Positions 37,794-48,078 of a stretch of DNA of 64,000 nucleotides are shown here, in pieces; position 1 is the first letter of the stretch; the number at the start of each line of letters is the position of its first letter. Origin of the DNA: Cruorifilaria tuberocauda. Taxonomy: Eukaryota > Nematoda > Chromadorea > Rhabditida > Onchocercidae. The translations under genes and the position numbers were made by a program. The stretch is from positions 1 to 64,000 of the forward strand of contig JABVXU010000032.1 in NCBI GenBank assembly GCA_013365365.1, in the 5' to 3' direction. Under the pieces are notes generated by a model. It was given only the letters and a program-made list of their open reading frames with translations, did no database searches and was not told the DNA's origin.

Positions 37794-40496
37794 ATGCAAA
37801 ACAATATAGTACCAGTTTCAATAGCAAAAGAGCTAGAAAATTCTTATCTCTCCTATGCAATGAGTGTGATTATAAGCAGGGCTATACCTGACGTGCGTGA
37901 TGGTTTTAAACCAGTCCATAGGCGCATATTATATGCAATGTCAAGAGCTGGATACGACTCTGGTAAACCATATAAGAAAGCCGCTCGTATAGTTGGAGAT
38001 GTAATGGGAAAATACCACCCACATGGTGATATGGCTATTTATGACTCTTTAGTCAGAATGGCTCAAGATTTTTCTTTACTTTTACCACTTATTGATGGAC
38101 AAGGTAACTTTGGCTCGGTGGACGGGGATCCACCAGCTTCGATGCGATATACAGAAGTAAGACTTCATAAAATATCACATTTCCTATTAAATGATATTGA
38201 TGAGGATATAGTTGACTTTAGACTAAATTATGATGGAAGTGAAACAGAGCCTGTTGTACTGCCTGCAGAGTTTCCCAACCTTTTGGTAAACGGTGCTAGT
38301 GGAGTTGCAGTTGGCATGGCAACTAACATTCCTTCTCACAATCTTGGCGAAGTAATTGATGCATGTATGTTATATATAGATAATCCTAAAATCACTCTAG
38401 ATGATCTGCTTGAAGTAATACCAGGGCCAGATTTCCCAACTGGAGGAACAATTCTTGGAAAATCTGGAATAAGGTCAGCATTTGCCACAGGTCGTGGATC
38501 AATTGCAGTACAAGGCAAAACACATATAGAAGATCTACAGCAAGATAGACAAGCAATAGTTATTGATGAAATACCTTATCAAGTAAATAAAGTAAAACTA
38601 ATTGAGAAAATAGATGAGCTTGTAAAAGAAAAGAAAATCGATGGTATAATAGGAATCAGGGATGAGTCTGATAAAACTGGCATAAGAGTAGTAATTGATC
38701 TGAAGAAAAATACTATAGTAGACTTTGTACTAAATCAAGTATTTGGTCTTACTCCTCTAAGAAGCAGCTTTAGTGTTAACACACTAGTCCTCAATAACAA
38801 TAGACCTACTTTAATGTCATTAAAAGAAATCATAGCAGCTTTTATTGATTTTAGAAAAGAAGCATTAACTAGGAGAACAGAATTCCGCCTAAGAAAAATT
38901 AGAGAAAAAGCTCATATACACATAGGACTCTATATTGCATCCTTGAACATAGATGAAGTAATAAAAATTATTCGCAGTACAAAAAATCCTGAAGAAGCAA
39001 GTGAAGAGCTTTCGAATAAGGAATGGAAAACTTCAGCTGAAGTAAGCTCAATTATTGAGATAATTTCAGATAGCATAAGATTTTTAAAAAATGGAGTATA
39101 TAGACTAACTTTGCTACAGGTAAAAGCTATCCTTGATATGAAATTGCAACGTTTGACAGGCCTTGAGAGAAATAAATTAAAAACTGAGTTAAATTCAATG
39201 GTAAATTTGATGAAGGAATACGTTGCTTTCCTTGGATCAGAAGAAAAATTGATGAAAGAGATAAAAGATAATCTACAAGAGATAAAGAATAGATTTGCAG
39301 TGTCACGAAAAACTTCAATAGAAGAATCAGGTTCAGATATTGAAGCTGAAGATCTTATTCCACAAGAGGACATGGTAGTAACTGTAACTATGAATGGTTA
39401 CATCAAGCGTGTAAAGCTCTCTCACTACAAAACTCAGCGCCGCGGTGGGAAAGGGAAAGTAGGACAAGGATTAAAAGAAGAGGATGTAACTACAAAATTA
39501 TTTGTTGGAAATACCCATACCAGCCTTTTATTTTTTTCTAATATTGGTAGGGTTTATAGGCTAAAAGTTTATAAATTACCACTTGCAGAGCCAACTGCAC
39601 GTGGAAGGGCACTTGTTAATATATTCCCTCTCACTAATAGTGAAACAATAACAAATATAATGCCGCTGCCAGGCGAGAGTGATGAAAATCAGAATATAGT
39701 TTTTGCTACTGCTCATGGAAATATAAGGCGTAACTCTTTAGCAGATTTTCACTACATTCCTAGTAATGGGAAAATAGCAATAAAGCTGGATGAAGGAGAT
39801 AAATTAATATCGGTCAAAGTATGTAATGAAACTGATCATGTTTTACTTTCAACAATGTTTGGAAAAGGTATTAGATTCGTTATAAGTGATGTACGTCAAT
39901 TTAAAGGTAGAAACTCAGATGGTGTAAGAGGCATAAAACTTGCAAAACATGACAGTGTGATATCCATGACCATACTAAATGGTATAGAAATAGCAACAGA
40001 AACAAAAGAACTTTATTTAAAAGTTCCACTCACAAAAAGGCTAGAAGCTGCGATCAGTAACTCTATTAGTTCCAAATTAGAAAAAACTCTGAAAGACTTA
40101 GAAATAGGCAATGAATTATTCTTAAAGTTAGCAACTAATGAAGAGTTCATACTAACTATTACAGAAAATGGTTTTGGCAAAAGAACATCAGCGTATGAGT
40201 ATAGAGTAACCAACAGAGGAGGTTTTGGTATTACTGATATTCTTACTACTAACAGAAACGGTAATGTTATTGCTAGCTTCCCAGTTGAGCATGATGATAA
40301 TATAATGCTTATCACAGACAAAGGGAAATTAATTCGTATTTCAGTGAATGAAATTAGAGTTGCAGGACGTAGCACCAAGGGAGTTACTCTATTTAAAACA
40401 GAGAACAAAGAAAAGGTAGTATCAGTAGCAAAAATTGAAGATCACAGCTCTACTGAAAATAGTATTTCCGAGATTGAAGGTTCTATTTTTTCTTAG
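37794..40496 (+). CDS. gyrA: DNA gyrase subunit A
   Basis: Breakage-reunion subunit of gyrase. The start at 37794 ([19 protein letters not shown]) matches the family; an upstream in-frame ATG at 37755 would add 13 residues. The catalytic Tyr is Y119 in [11 protein letters not shown]. In the quinolone-contact helix, [12 protein letters not shown], the residue aligned with E. coli Ser83 is Met80 and the one aligned with Asp87 is Asp84. The C-terminal beta-pinwheel contains the GyrA box QRRGGKG, which separates it from ParC. Total 900 residues. No neighbouring gyrB, as usual in Rickettsiales. Confidence 0.96.
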   Translation: MQNNIVPVSIAKELENSYLSYAMSVIISRAIPDVRDGFKPVHRRILYAMSRAGYDSGKPYKKAARIVGDVMGKYHPHGDMAIYDSLVRMAQDFSLLLPLIDGQGNFGSVDGDPPASMRYTEVRLHKISHFLLNDIDEDIVDFRLNYDGSETEPVVLPAEFPNLLVNGASGVAVGMATNIPSHNLGEVIDACMLYIDNPKITLDDLLEVIPGPDFPTGGTILGKSGIRSAFATGRGSIAVQGKTHIEDLQQDRQAIVIDEIPYQVNKVKLIEKIDELVKEKKIDGIIGIRDESDKTGIRVVIDLKKNTIVDFVLNQVFGLTPLRSSFSVNTLVLNNNRPTLMSLKEIIAAFIDFRKEALTRRTEFRLRKIREKAHIHIGLYIASLNIDEVIKIIRSTKNPEEASEELSNKEWKTSAEVSSIIEIISDSIRFLKNGVYRLTLLQVKAILDMKLQRLTGLERNKLKTELNSMVNLMKEYVAFLGSEEKLMKEIKDNLQEIKNRFAVSRKTSIEESGSDIEAEDLIPQEDMVVTVTMNGYIKRVKLSHYKTQRRGGKGKVGQGLKEEDVTTKLFVGNTHTSLLFFSNIGRVYRLKVYKLPLAEPTARGRALVNIFPLTNSETITNIMPLPGESDENQNIVFATAHGNIRRNSLADFHYIPSNGKIAIKLDEGDKLISVKVCNETDHVLLSTMFGKGIRFVISDVRQFKGRNSDGVRGIKLAKHDSVISMTILNGIEIATETKELYLKVPLTKRLEAAISNSISSKLEKTLKDLEIGNELFLKLATNEEFILTITENGFGKRTSAYEYRVTNRGGFGITDILTTNRNGNVIASFPVEHDDNIMLITDKGKLIRISVNEIRVAGRSTKGVTLFKTENKEKVVSVAKIEDHSSTENSISEIEGSIFS

Positions 40497-40588
40497 ATAC
40501 AGTATAGCTAAAAGCAAAAGTACAACTTTTTATTGATTGATCTATGGTATTTAGATTAAAATGTAAACATGTAGTTAAGTACAGATTG

Positions 40589-41188
40589 ATGGATAAGAAA
40601 CTAACTAAAAGTAAAAAATTACAAGTAAGTAAGGAAAGCAAAAAAATACTTTCTGTTAAAGACTCTGCTAAAAATAAGAGCAGAAGAGATTTCATAACAT
40701 TAACCACATGCGCTATGGCAAGCATAGGAGCTATAAGTGGATTTTGGCCACTTATTAAGTCTATGAGCCCTTCCGCTGAAGTTTTAGCAACCTATGCAGT
40801 TGAAGTTAATCTATCTGATATTCAAGAAGGTCAAGAAAAGAAAGTAAAATGGCAAGGTAAACCAATATTCATTCGTAGACGTACAAAGCAGGAGATTGAA
40901 GCTGCAAGAGCCGTAGATATAGAAAATCTAAGAGACCCTGAGTCAGATGAGCAAAGGGTACACAAGGGGAAAAACGAATGGTTAATCATGATAGGGATAT
41001 GCACTCATCTTGGATGTGTACCAATCAATCACCCTACAAAAGATGGCAATGGCTGGTTCTGTCCTTGCCATGGTTCATACTATGACACATCAGGACGAGT
41101 GATTGGAGGACCTGCACCAAAAAACATGGCTATACCAAATTATTTCTTTCCAAGTGAAAATGTTGTAGTAATTGGTAAGAAGGCTTAG
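40589..41188 (+). CDS. petA: Ubiquinol-cytochrome c reductase, Rieske iron-sulfur subunit
   Basis: [2Fe-2S] subunit of respiratory complex III at the periplasmic side of the inner membrane. SRRDF followed by a hydrophobic segment is a twin-arginine signal/anchor; the cluster ligands are in CTHLGCVPI and CPCHGS, and [12 protein letters not shown] is the closing proline loop. The start is uncertain: ATG 40589 ([10 protein letters not shown]) gives 199 residues, while the open frame begins at ATG 40544 and would add 15. The petB and petC genes are not adjacent; a minus-strand SurA-like gene converges from the right. Confidence 0.95.
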   Translation: MDKKLTKSKKLQVSKESKKILSVKDSAKNKSRRDFITLTTCAMASIGAISGFWPLIKSMSPSAEVLATYAVEVNLSDIQEGQEKKVKWQGKPIFIRRRTKQEIEAARAVDIENLRDPESDEQRVHKGKNEWLIMIGICTHLGCVPINHPTKDGNGWFCPCHGSYYDTSGRVIGGPAPKNMAIPNYFFPSENVVVIGKKA

Positions 41189-41239
41189 CTCATATGCCAA
41201 CAGCAAATTTATACTTCAACCTTTGAAATTTCTATTCTA

Positions 41240-42391
41240 CTATCCATATCTGTAACTGATAGCTGCATTTTTACGAATAGTCTCTAGCAACAAGTTGCCT
41301 TGTGCCATAACTTTCTTTTGATATACCTGTTGTTTGACTTTTTCTATATCTACAACATTATTTCTAATACCACATAACATCATTAACCTTGTAGTACCGT
41401 TTTCTCTAAACCGCACTATTCTACCTATATCAGTTTTACTAAATAAAGCCTGTAAATCAGGATTTAAACTACGCATTTTCACTTCAAATTGCTTTGAATT
41501 TGGCAGATTAAGACTATCTGCTAATTTATCAAAATTTAAACAGTTTACCTTTTGTTTCTTAAGATTATCCAACAAACTTTCTGAATCTCTAACCATAATA
41601 TGTTTTACTTCTAAAGTACTTTCCAATAGTGCATAATCAAGTTTTATTTTATCTATCACTTTTATAACAGAATAATAGCCTTCACTTATATTGACTGGAC
41701 CTGTTATATCATTAATTTCTAATCTTTCTAGAATGCTTCTGAGATTGCTTTTTAGCTGATTTAAATTAACTGTCATTTTACGCATTTTTATCGGAGACTC
41801 TAGAATAAAATTGACATCACCGTTGCGTAACTTCTCCACTAAATCTTTAGCAGTATCATAAAAATTCTCATCTTTCCGGATAGGGATTGTAAATTCTTGG
41901 AATATAATAAGATAATTAGGTTTTTCCATTTGCTCCTTCACATCTCTTACTTCTTTGTTGCATATATTGATAAACGGTATGACTCTTGTTTCAATAATTT
42001 TGTTCCACAATAGTTGACACTCTAACTGTCTCTTTAAAAGAACAAGATCTATATTGTATTTCCTTACGTATTGCTCGACTTCATCATTTTCAATTTTTAA
42101 GCTTTGAGTTAAAAACAATATGGTAGCGTTATTTAACTCTTCACTATTCAATTTTATATTTAACCTTTGCGCCTCATCCACAATGATAATTTCATCCATT
42201 AACTGTCTAAGAATTTGAATCCTTAACTCTCTCCCATCCATAACACCAAACAATGAATTTATTAAGTTAACACGTTTTTCAATATCCAAGCTTGAAATCG
42301 GCTCACCATTTACATCTGCAATAATTTCAATCTCAACTGCAGGCAAACTAATTGGTAATATTATCAATAATAAGATTAATATTTTATGCAT
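41240..42391 (-). CDS. surA: SurA-like periplasmic chaperone/peptidyl-prolyl isomerase
   Basis: Periplasmic folding factor for outer-membrane proteins. A signal peptide (MHKILILLLIILPISLPAVE) precedes the SurA N-terminal domain, beginning IIADVNGEPISSLDIEKRVN. The middle part has the parvulin-like spacing (YLIIFQEFTIP, then LRNGDVNF) but is degenerate, and the second one (VKHIMVRDSES) is partial, so chaperone rather than isomerase function is likely. At 383 residues it is shorter than E. coli SurA (428). It is convergent with petA and divergent from mnmE. Confidence 0.85.
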   Translation of the reverse strand: MHKILILLLIILPISLPAVEIEIIADVNGEPISSLDIEKRVNLINSLFGVMDGRELRIQILRQLMDEIIIVDEAQRLNIKLNSEELNNATILFLTQSLKIENDEVEQYVRKYNIDLVLLKRQLECQLLWNKIIETRVIPFINICNKEVRDVKEQMEKPNYLIIFQEFTIPIRKDENFYDTAKDLVEKLRNGDVNFILESPIKMRKMTVNLNQLKSNLRSILERLEINDITGPVNISEGYYSVIKVIDKIKLDYALLESTLEVKHIMVRDSESLLDNLKKQKVNCLNFDKLADSLNLPNSKQFEVKMRSLNPDLQALFSKTDIGRIVRFRENGTTRLMMLCGIRNNVVDIEKVKQQVYQKKVMAQGNLLLETIRKNAAISYRYG

Positions 42392-42612
42392 TAAGAGATA
42401 TTATCCAGTTAACAACAAATTCTACAATAAATATTGAGTTACTACCAGCCAGTGGTAATTCTTAATTTTTATAATAATTCATAAATATTCCAGTTTATTA
42501 ATTTCACAAAGTTACATTAGTACAAATTAACAAGCAAAGAATTTCAAGTATTCCAAAATTAAGCATTTGTATTTCTCATGTATAATATTCATAAAAATGA
42601 ACTAACTTATAT

Positions 42613-43974
42613 ATGACAAGCAGAAACGAAACCATTTTCGCTTTATCAACAGTGTTTGGTAAGTCAGGTATTGCAGTAATCAGAATTTCAGGTAACCATG
42701 CACTTAAAGCTTTAAGCCATTTTCATATTAAGAAAAATATCAAGCCAAGATTCGCTACTTTAGTTGATCTATATGATGATTCAGGCCAATTGATTGACAA
42801 TGGAATAATCATTCATTTTCCGGCCCCAAGCAGCTTCACTGGTGAGGATATCATAGAGTTACAAGTACATGGAAGCAAAGCAATTATAAAAATCATCTTA
42901 GAAGAGTTATCAAAAATTTTTGTTATGGCGAAACCTGGAGAGTTTTCACTTAGAGCTTTTCTAAATCACAAGTTTGATTTAACTAAAACAGAAGGAATCG
43001 CAGATCTAATTAATGCTGAAACAAAAACACAAGCTAGACAAGCAATTAGGCAGGTTTCAGGAGAATTAGAAAAGCTTTCTAATAGTTGGAAGCAGAGATT
43101 AATAATTATGCAATCCAAAATCGAAGCATATATAAACTTTCCAGAAGATATTATAATAGAAAGTAATGAACTAGAAAAAGTCAATAATGAGGTGCAGGCT
43201 CTTATGCAGTCAATACAATTGCATTTAAATGATAACAGGCGTGGCGAAAGATTGCGAGAAGGGTTACATATTGTAATAACTGGCAAACCAAATGTTGGAA
43301 AATCAACGTTATTTAACTTCCTTGCCAAACGCGACATTGCTATTGTTTCTAAATATGCAGGCACAACAAGAGATGTACTTGAAGCCCATATTGACATTGG
43401 TGGATACCCGATCATCCTTTCTGATACTGCTGGAGTTCGTGAAAGTTCAGATCCAATAGAATTGGAAAGTATAATTCGAGCAAAAAAAAGGTCTTGTGAA
43501 GCAGATCTAAAAATAGAGCTATTCTCATATAGTTCTGCTATTACACAAACTAAAACTAAAAAACATATTTCAGAATCAATTTCACTTATGGAACAAAGTC
43601 AAGATACTATTTATGTACTAAGCAAAGCTGACAATATTGTAGATGATTCTGATATAAGGATCAACGATATAGATTTTTTACCTATTTCCATTTTTAAAAG
43701 AACAGGTACAGAGAGGCTTATTTCTGTAATTAAAGAAAAAGTAGAGAAAAAATTTGGCTACGATAGAGATATGCCTGTAATTACAAGACAAAGACATAGA
43801 AATTGCATGCAGAGAGCTATGGAACATTTGCAACGCTTCAGTATAGATAACCCAATTGAGATGATATCTGAAGATTTAAGACTCGCTGCATCAGAACTTA
43901 GCGAAATAACAGGAACTATTAATACTGAAGAAATATTGAGCAATATATTTAATAACTTTTGCGTAGGTAAGTAA
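42613..43974 (+). CDS. mnmE: tRNA modification GTPase MnmE (TrmE)
   Basis: With MnmG it installs the carboxymethylaminomethyl group on U34 of certain tRNAs. The N-terminal folate-binding domain starts [20 protein letters not shown]; the G domain (about 215-370) has [19 protein letters not shown] and DTAGVRE, with SKAD in place of NKxD. The essential C-terminal Cys is retained in the last five residues, FCVGK. At 453 residues it has full length. It is followed 47 bases later by tRNA-Ser. Confidence 0.95.
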   Translation: MTSRNETIFALSTVFGKSGIAVIRISGNHALKALSHFHIKKNIKPRFATLVDLYDDSGQLIDNGIIIHFPAPSSFTGEDIIELQVHGSKAIIKIILEELSKIFVMAKPGEFSLRAFLNHKFDLTKTEGIADLINAETKTQARQAIRQVSGELEKLSNSWKQRLIIMQSKIEAYINFPEDIIIESNELEKVNNEVQALMQSIQLHLNDNRRGERLREGLHIVITGKPNVGKSTLFNFLAKRDIAIVSKYAGTTRDVLEAHIDIGGYPIILSDTAGVRESSDPIELESIIRAKKRSCEADLKIELFSYSSAITQTKTKKHISESISLMEQSQDTIYVLSKADNIVDDSDIRINDIDFLPISIFKRTGTERLISVIKEKVEKKFGYDRDMPVITRQRHRNCMQRAMEHLQRFSIDNPIEMISEDLRLAASELSEITGTINTEEILSNIFNNFCVGK

Positions 43975-44021
43975 AATTTTTATAGATTGCTTAAAATCGA
44001 ACAATGTGGTAAAAAAAAGGT

Positions 44022-44111
44022 GGACGGATGGCCGAGTGGTTTAAGGCACCAGTCTTGAAAACTGACGTATGTAATAAGAGCATACCATGGGTTCAAATCC
44101 CATTCCGTCCG
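44022..44111 (+). tRNA. tRNA-Ser (anticodon TGA)
   Basis: A 90-base class II tRNA. The acceptor GGACGGA pairs with TCCGTCC with discriminator G, as required for Ser; the anticodon loop CTTGAAA gives TGA; there is a long variable arm (GTATG...CATAC) and a T arm with GGTTCAAATCC. The CCA end is not encoded. It lies between mnmE and the convergent tmk. Confidence 0.97.
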
Positions 44112-44137
44112 CATATAGCTTTGCTCACTTATAAAAA

Positions 44138-44761
44138 TTAGGCTCTGCTTTTAAAAAAGCTAATTCCTGAAATAATGACTTTATTATAGACTTCGCTATA
44201 TACTTGATAAGTATCTTTGTCTTCAATTTGAGTGATGATATGACACCTACTAAGTTTTTTTAATGCTATTTCCTGAAACCCTTTTCTAACTTTATTATAG
44301 AAACAGATCCCCATCTCTTCATATTTATTTTTCCCTTTTGCTCTGCCTAATCCTACTTTTACATCAATATCTAAAATAAAAGTGATATCCGGGTATTTAA
44401 TTTTTGCCAATTCATGAAGATCTTCTATCAGTTTTAAGTCAATGCCTAGTCCATACCCTTGATAAGCAACTGTTGAGTCAATAAACCGGTCACAAATCAC
44501 TATTTTCCCTTCTCTTATAGCTGGCAATATTATTTTTTTCATATGCTCATGCCTCATTGAAACAAATAGCAGAAGTTCAGAGATAGGATCAATGTTATCC
44601 TTTAAAAGGATCATTCTTACCTTTTCTGCACAGTCAGTCCCACCTGGCTCTCTTGTTAATATAACATAATTTTCACCGTGAATTTTCTTAAGATGATTTG
44701 CAAGCAACTTAGACTGAGTCGTTTTACCAGAACCATCCACTCCTTCAAATGTTATAAACAT
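44138..44761 (-). CDS. tmk: Thymidylate kinase
   Basis: Phosphorylates dTMP to dTDP. P-loop EGVDGSGKTTQSKLL at residues 5-19, TREPGGTDCAEKVR, and the DRFIDSTVAYQGYG active-site segment (DRY replaced by DRF) are present. I start at ATG 44761 (MFITFEGVDGSGKT), giving 207 residues; the frame is open to an ATG at 44803 but the added 14 residues have no family counterpart. It works downstream of ThyX. Confidence 0.94.
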   Translation of the reverse strand: MFITFEGVDGSGKTTQSKLLANHLKKIHGENYVILTREPGGTDCAEKVRMILLKDNIDPISELLLFVSMRHEHMKKIILPAIREGKIVICDRFIDSTVAYQGYGLGIDLKLIEDLHELAKIKYPDITFILDIDVKVGLGRAKGKNKYEEMGICFYNKVRKGFQEIALKKLSRCHIITQIEDKDTYQVYSEVYNKVIISGISFFKSRA

Positions 44762-44873
44762 GAGTTCTAAAATTGAAATAATAAAAAATATTGCAGTCAT
44801 CATGTATATGAATCATTTGACATTTAAGCAACAGAATCATAAACTATATATGATATATTCCTCTTTTTAGGCC

Positions 44874-45446
44874 ATGATTGCACTGAATACCCCTAAGGTA
44901 AATTTAGGCTTTACTGCAAAGGATTTTAATCTTTTGGGAGTAAATAACAAATACTACACGTTAAATGATTGTCGCGGGAAAAATGGTCTTATTGTAATGT
45001 TTATATGTAACCACTGCCCTTACGTTAAATCGATTATTAGCAACCTAGTAAGCGATATTGATTTATTGGAAAAAGATTACCAAGTTAACACAGTTGCAGT
45101 GATGCCAAATGATGTAAGTCAATATCCAGAGGACTCTTTTAAAAACATGATTAATTTTGCTAAGAAAAACAAATTTTCATTTCCATACTTGATTGACAGT
45201 ACACAAAAAGTAGCAAGGGAGTATGAAGCTATTTGTACTCCTGATTTCTTTGGTTTTAATGCTGATTTAAATCTTTGCTATCGAGGACGTTTTTACGATG
45301 TAAAAAAAGAAAAATCTCAAAACTATAAAATAGGGAGTAGTGATTTATTCAAAGCTATGAAATTTATTGCAGAAACTGGCAAATCTCCAGATAACCAAAA
45401 ATCAAGTATTGGGTGTTCAATTAAATGGTTCAATCCTATTAGTTAA
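44874..45446 (+). CDS. Thioredoxin-fold redoxin (AhpC/TSA-like)
   Basis: Thioredoxin-superfamily protein of 190 residues. FICNHCPYVKSI (about 42-53) carries a CxxC that is the likely redox-active pair; the preceding LNDCRGKNGLIVMF and the later TPDFFGFNADLNLCYRGRFYD are typical of the thioredoxin family proteins with a C-terminal cis-Pro (CTPDFF). No signal peptide is visible, so it is probably cytoplasmic. A role as peroxiredoxin or thiol reductase is inferred. It ends 6 bases before the antiporter gene and is likely co-transcribed with it. Confidence 0.82.
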   Translation: MIALNTPKVNLGFTAKDFNLLGVNNKYYTLNDCRGKNGLIVMFICNHCPYVKSIISNLVSDIDLLEKDYQVNTVAVMPNDVSQYPEDSFKNMINFAKKNKFSFPYLIDSTQKVAREYEAICTPDFFGFNADLNLCYRGRFYDVKKEKSQNYKIGSSDLFKAMKFIAETGKSPDNQKSSIGCSIKWFNPIS

Positions 45447-45452
45447 AATCCC

Positions 45453-47171
45453 ATGCATGGCAATTCTCAGTATTTATTTGATATTATAATTCTACTTTCT
45501 GCTGCTGTATTTATAGTCACAGCATTTTGGAAAATGAATATCAGCCCAGTACTTGGTTATTTTGTTGCAGGTGCGTTGATTGGTTCACATGGATTCAATC
45601 TAATACATTCAGCTAAGGCAATGGATAATTTTGCAGAATTTGGTGTAGTTTTTTTACTATTCATCATAGGCCTGGAATTGACATTCGAACGTCTCATTGC
45701 TATGCGTATTCATGTATTTGGATTTGGATCTCTGCAAGTCATAGTGACTATGGTAACAATATGGTGCATTGCTCTTGCTTTTGGGGTAAATACAAACATG
45801 GCAGCAGTTATTGGTGGTGGGCTTGCATTATCCTCAACAGCGATAGTGTTACAGGTTCTACAGGAAAAAGGTTCTCAAGCAAGCCAAGTCGGCAGGTTAT
45901 CAATAGCAGTACTACTAATGCAAGATTTCGCAGTAGTGCCACTGATAGTATTAGTGCCATTACTTACTAATAATTCTGGAAATAGCTTGATAAATTCCCT
46001 AGTAGATTCACTAATACAAGCAGCTATTGCGTTAGTACTGATATTTATCACTGGTAGGTTATTGCTCAGACCGTTATTTTCAATTATTGCTAAAATGGAA
46101 AGCAACGAAGTCTTCATATCGACAACACTCTTAATAATACTAGGAGCAGCATTTATTACTGAGCAATTTCACTTATCAATGGCACTTGGCGCATTTGTTG
46201 CTGGGTTGTTAGTTGCAGAAACAGAACATAGACACTCAGTAGAACATGCAGTGCTACCATTTAAAGACCTATTTCTTGGCTTATTTTTTATGACTGTCGG
46301 TATGTCTATCAACATTGATCTTTTACTTAGCAAATTACCACTGATCACTTTGCTGTCAGTTACACTCATTATTTCAAAAACATCTATAATATACGTACTG
46401 TGTCGGTTCTTTAGATTCAGGAGTGCACCTGCCATACAAGCTGGCTTATTGCTTGCACAAGGAAGTGAATTTGCATTTATTTTATTCCGCTTAGCAGATG
46501 AGCTAGGTGTGCTACCAAGTGAAGTTGCGCAGGTACTCATGATGGTAACTACAGTAACTATGGCCTTTACCCCTCTTTTGTCAGGGCTTGGAGAGTGGAT
46601 AGCAAATTTATTTAGCACTGAAAAATTAATACTAGATGATGAAGCAGTTGAAACGGATACACAAGACCTTTATAACCATGTAATAGTTGTCGGATTTGGC
46701 AGAGTAGGATACATGGTAACAAAAATGCTTACTGCAGAACACTTAAGCTATGTTGTTGTAGATATTCAATCAAAAATAGTTAAAGAAGGAAAAAGCGATA
46801 GCTTTCCTATATACCTTGGTGATGCCACAAGGTATGAAATTTTAAAGTCAGTAGGAATAGAAAGAGCTCAGGCTCTTGTAATCTCAATAAAGAACGAAGT
46901 AACCATAAAGAAAATAATCTCTTTAGTTGCAACAAACTTCTCACACGTAAGTATTATAATACGCTTACCAGATTTGAGTAATGTAGAAGTTTATAGAGAC
47001 TTAGGAGCTAGTAAAATTATCCCTGAAACATCTGAAATGGGACTGCAATTAGGTGGTGCAGCATTGAGCTTAAGTGGAATTAGTGAAAGTGGAGTTGCAT
47101 CTTTAAAAAGTAGGTTTAGGAAAGGTAATTATAGTATGATAAAAGATATTAGTGGTGACACGGATGAGTGA
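45453..47171 (+). CDS. CPA2-family cation:proton antiporter with RCK domain (KefB-like)
   Basis: About 12 membrane helices over residues 1-390 (Na/H exchanger fold; GLELTFERLIAMR and LAQGSEFAFILFRLADELGV are characteristic of the Kef family), then a TrkA-N/RCK nucleotide-binding domain starting VIVVGFGRVGYMVTKML and holding YLGDATRYEILKSVGIERA. Members exchange K+ or Na+ for protons and are gated by nucleotides or glutathione adducts. No TrkA-C domain is obvious. The 572-residue length is normal. Its neighbour is the redoxin gene, 6 bases upstream, which fits a link between thiol status and ion efflux, though this is inference. Confidence 0.88.
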   Translation: MHGNSQYLFDIIILLSAAVFIVTAFWKMNISPVLGYFVAGALIGSHGFNLIHSAKAMDNFAEFGVVFLLFIIGLELTFERLIAMRIHVFGFGSLQVIVTMVTIWCIALAFGVNTNMAAVIGGGLALSSTAIVLQVLQEKGSQASQVGRLSIAVLLMQDFAVVPLIVLVPLLTNNSGNSLINSLVDSLIQAAIALVLIFITGRLLLRPLFSIIAKMESNEVFISTTLLIILGAAFITEQFHLSMALGAFVAGLLVAETEHRHSVEHAVLPFKDLFLGLFFMTVGMSINIDLLLSKLPLITLLSVTLIISKTSIIYVLCRFFRFRSAPAIQAGLLLAQGSEFAFILFRLADELGVLPSEVAQVLMMVTTVTMAFTPLLSGLGEWIANLFSTEKLILDDEAVETDTQDLYNHVIVVGFGRVGYMVTKMLTAEHLSYVVVDIQSKIVKEGKSDSFPIYLGDATRYEILKSVGIERAQALVISIKNEVTIKKIISLVATNFSHVSIIIRLPDLSNVEVYRDLGASKIIPETSEMGLQLGGAALSLSGISESGVASLKSRFRKGNYSMIKDISGDTDE

Positions 47172-48078
47172 AGTTCCTATAACTCTTCTATTATTTTATT
47201 TTATAATTAGATAAATCTCAGAATTAGCTGTACTGCTATTTAAGCATCAATGGTAATGCATTTAGTCTGCTTCAATTATGCATGTCAAATGATAATGATA
47301 AAGGTATTACGTAACTAGCATCTTATCATTCGTAGAATTCTAGGTTTTTTACACAACTATAAGCTAAATATACTTGAGTAGTATTTCAGGTAGCCCTGAT
47401 ACCATGGTTGAAAACAAACGTTATTTGTGTTTTTTCCACTTTTATTTATTAAATTCTTTAAAAGAACTGCTGAAATAACTTTCAAATTGAGTGAAAAGTA
47501 GTACCATGAATTAGCTAATACTTGTACTAAAAACTTGACTGTCAGTAAATATATTATCTAATCAGCATAGAAATTAACTTTACTACACTAAAACGAATCT
47601 CCTTTCCAATTTGTCAGAAGGCATGCTAGTAATAAAAATTAGAAGTTTTAGCTATGTCAGATTAGCAAACCTTAAATACCTAAGTGATCTAGTTACTAGA
47701 TTTCATTTAGATATTTTAGATCTTAATGGCTTATATTCCTATAAGCGAAGGTTTTACTTGCAAAATGTCAGGGAAAAGATTCTCTATGACTAGATTAATA
47801 ATAATGACACAATTTTTAGTTAAATAAATATGCATAAAGGCTTCCTAGAAATGTTAGCAGCTATAACAGAAAGTTGAAATAAATTTTTCACTTGCCTCAA
47901 GGTAAGCATTATTGCAATGAGCTTTTAAAGATATTTGAAAGCCAAAATATTCAAGATTTTAGTAACAGTTAACAACTTACTATGTGAATTCAGAATAAAA
48001 ATTAAATACTTTTTACTTTTCACCACATATTTCTCAACATATTATCTTTAAATACTAAAGGATACTAATGTAAATAGT
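47172..48078. other. Gene-free stretch upstream of topA
   Basis: AT-rich, with no convincing gene. The 60-codon frame at 47611-47793 has no recognised domain and no ribosome site, and I treat it as chance or as a small relic. The topA promoter should lie near the right edge. Confidence 0.45.

Noticed and set aside
47611..47793. 60-codon plus-strand frame before topA
   Set aside because: No recognised domain, no ribosome site and isolated; length is within chance for this composition.
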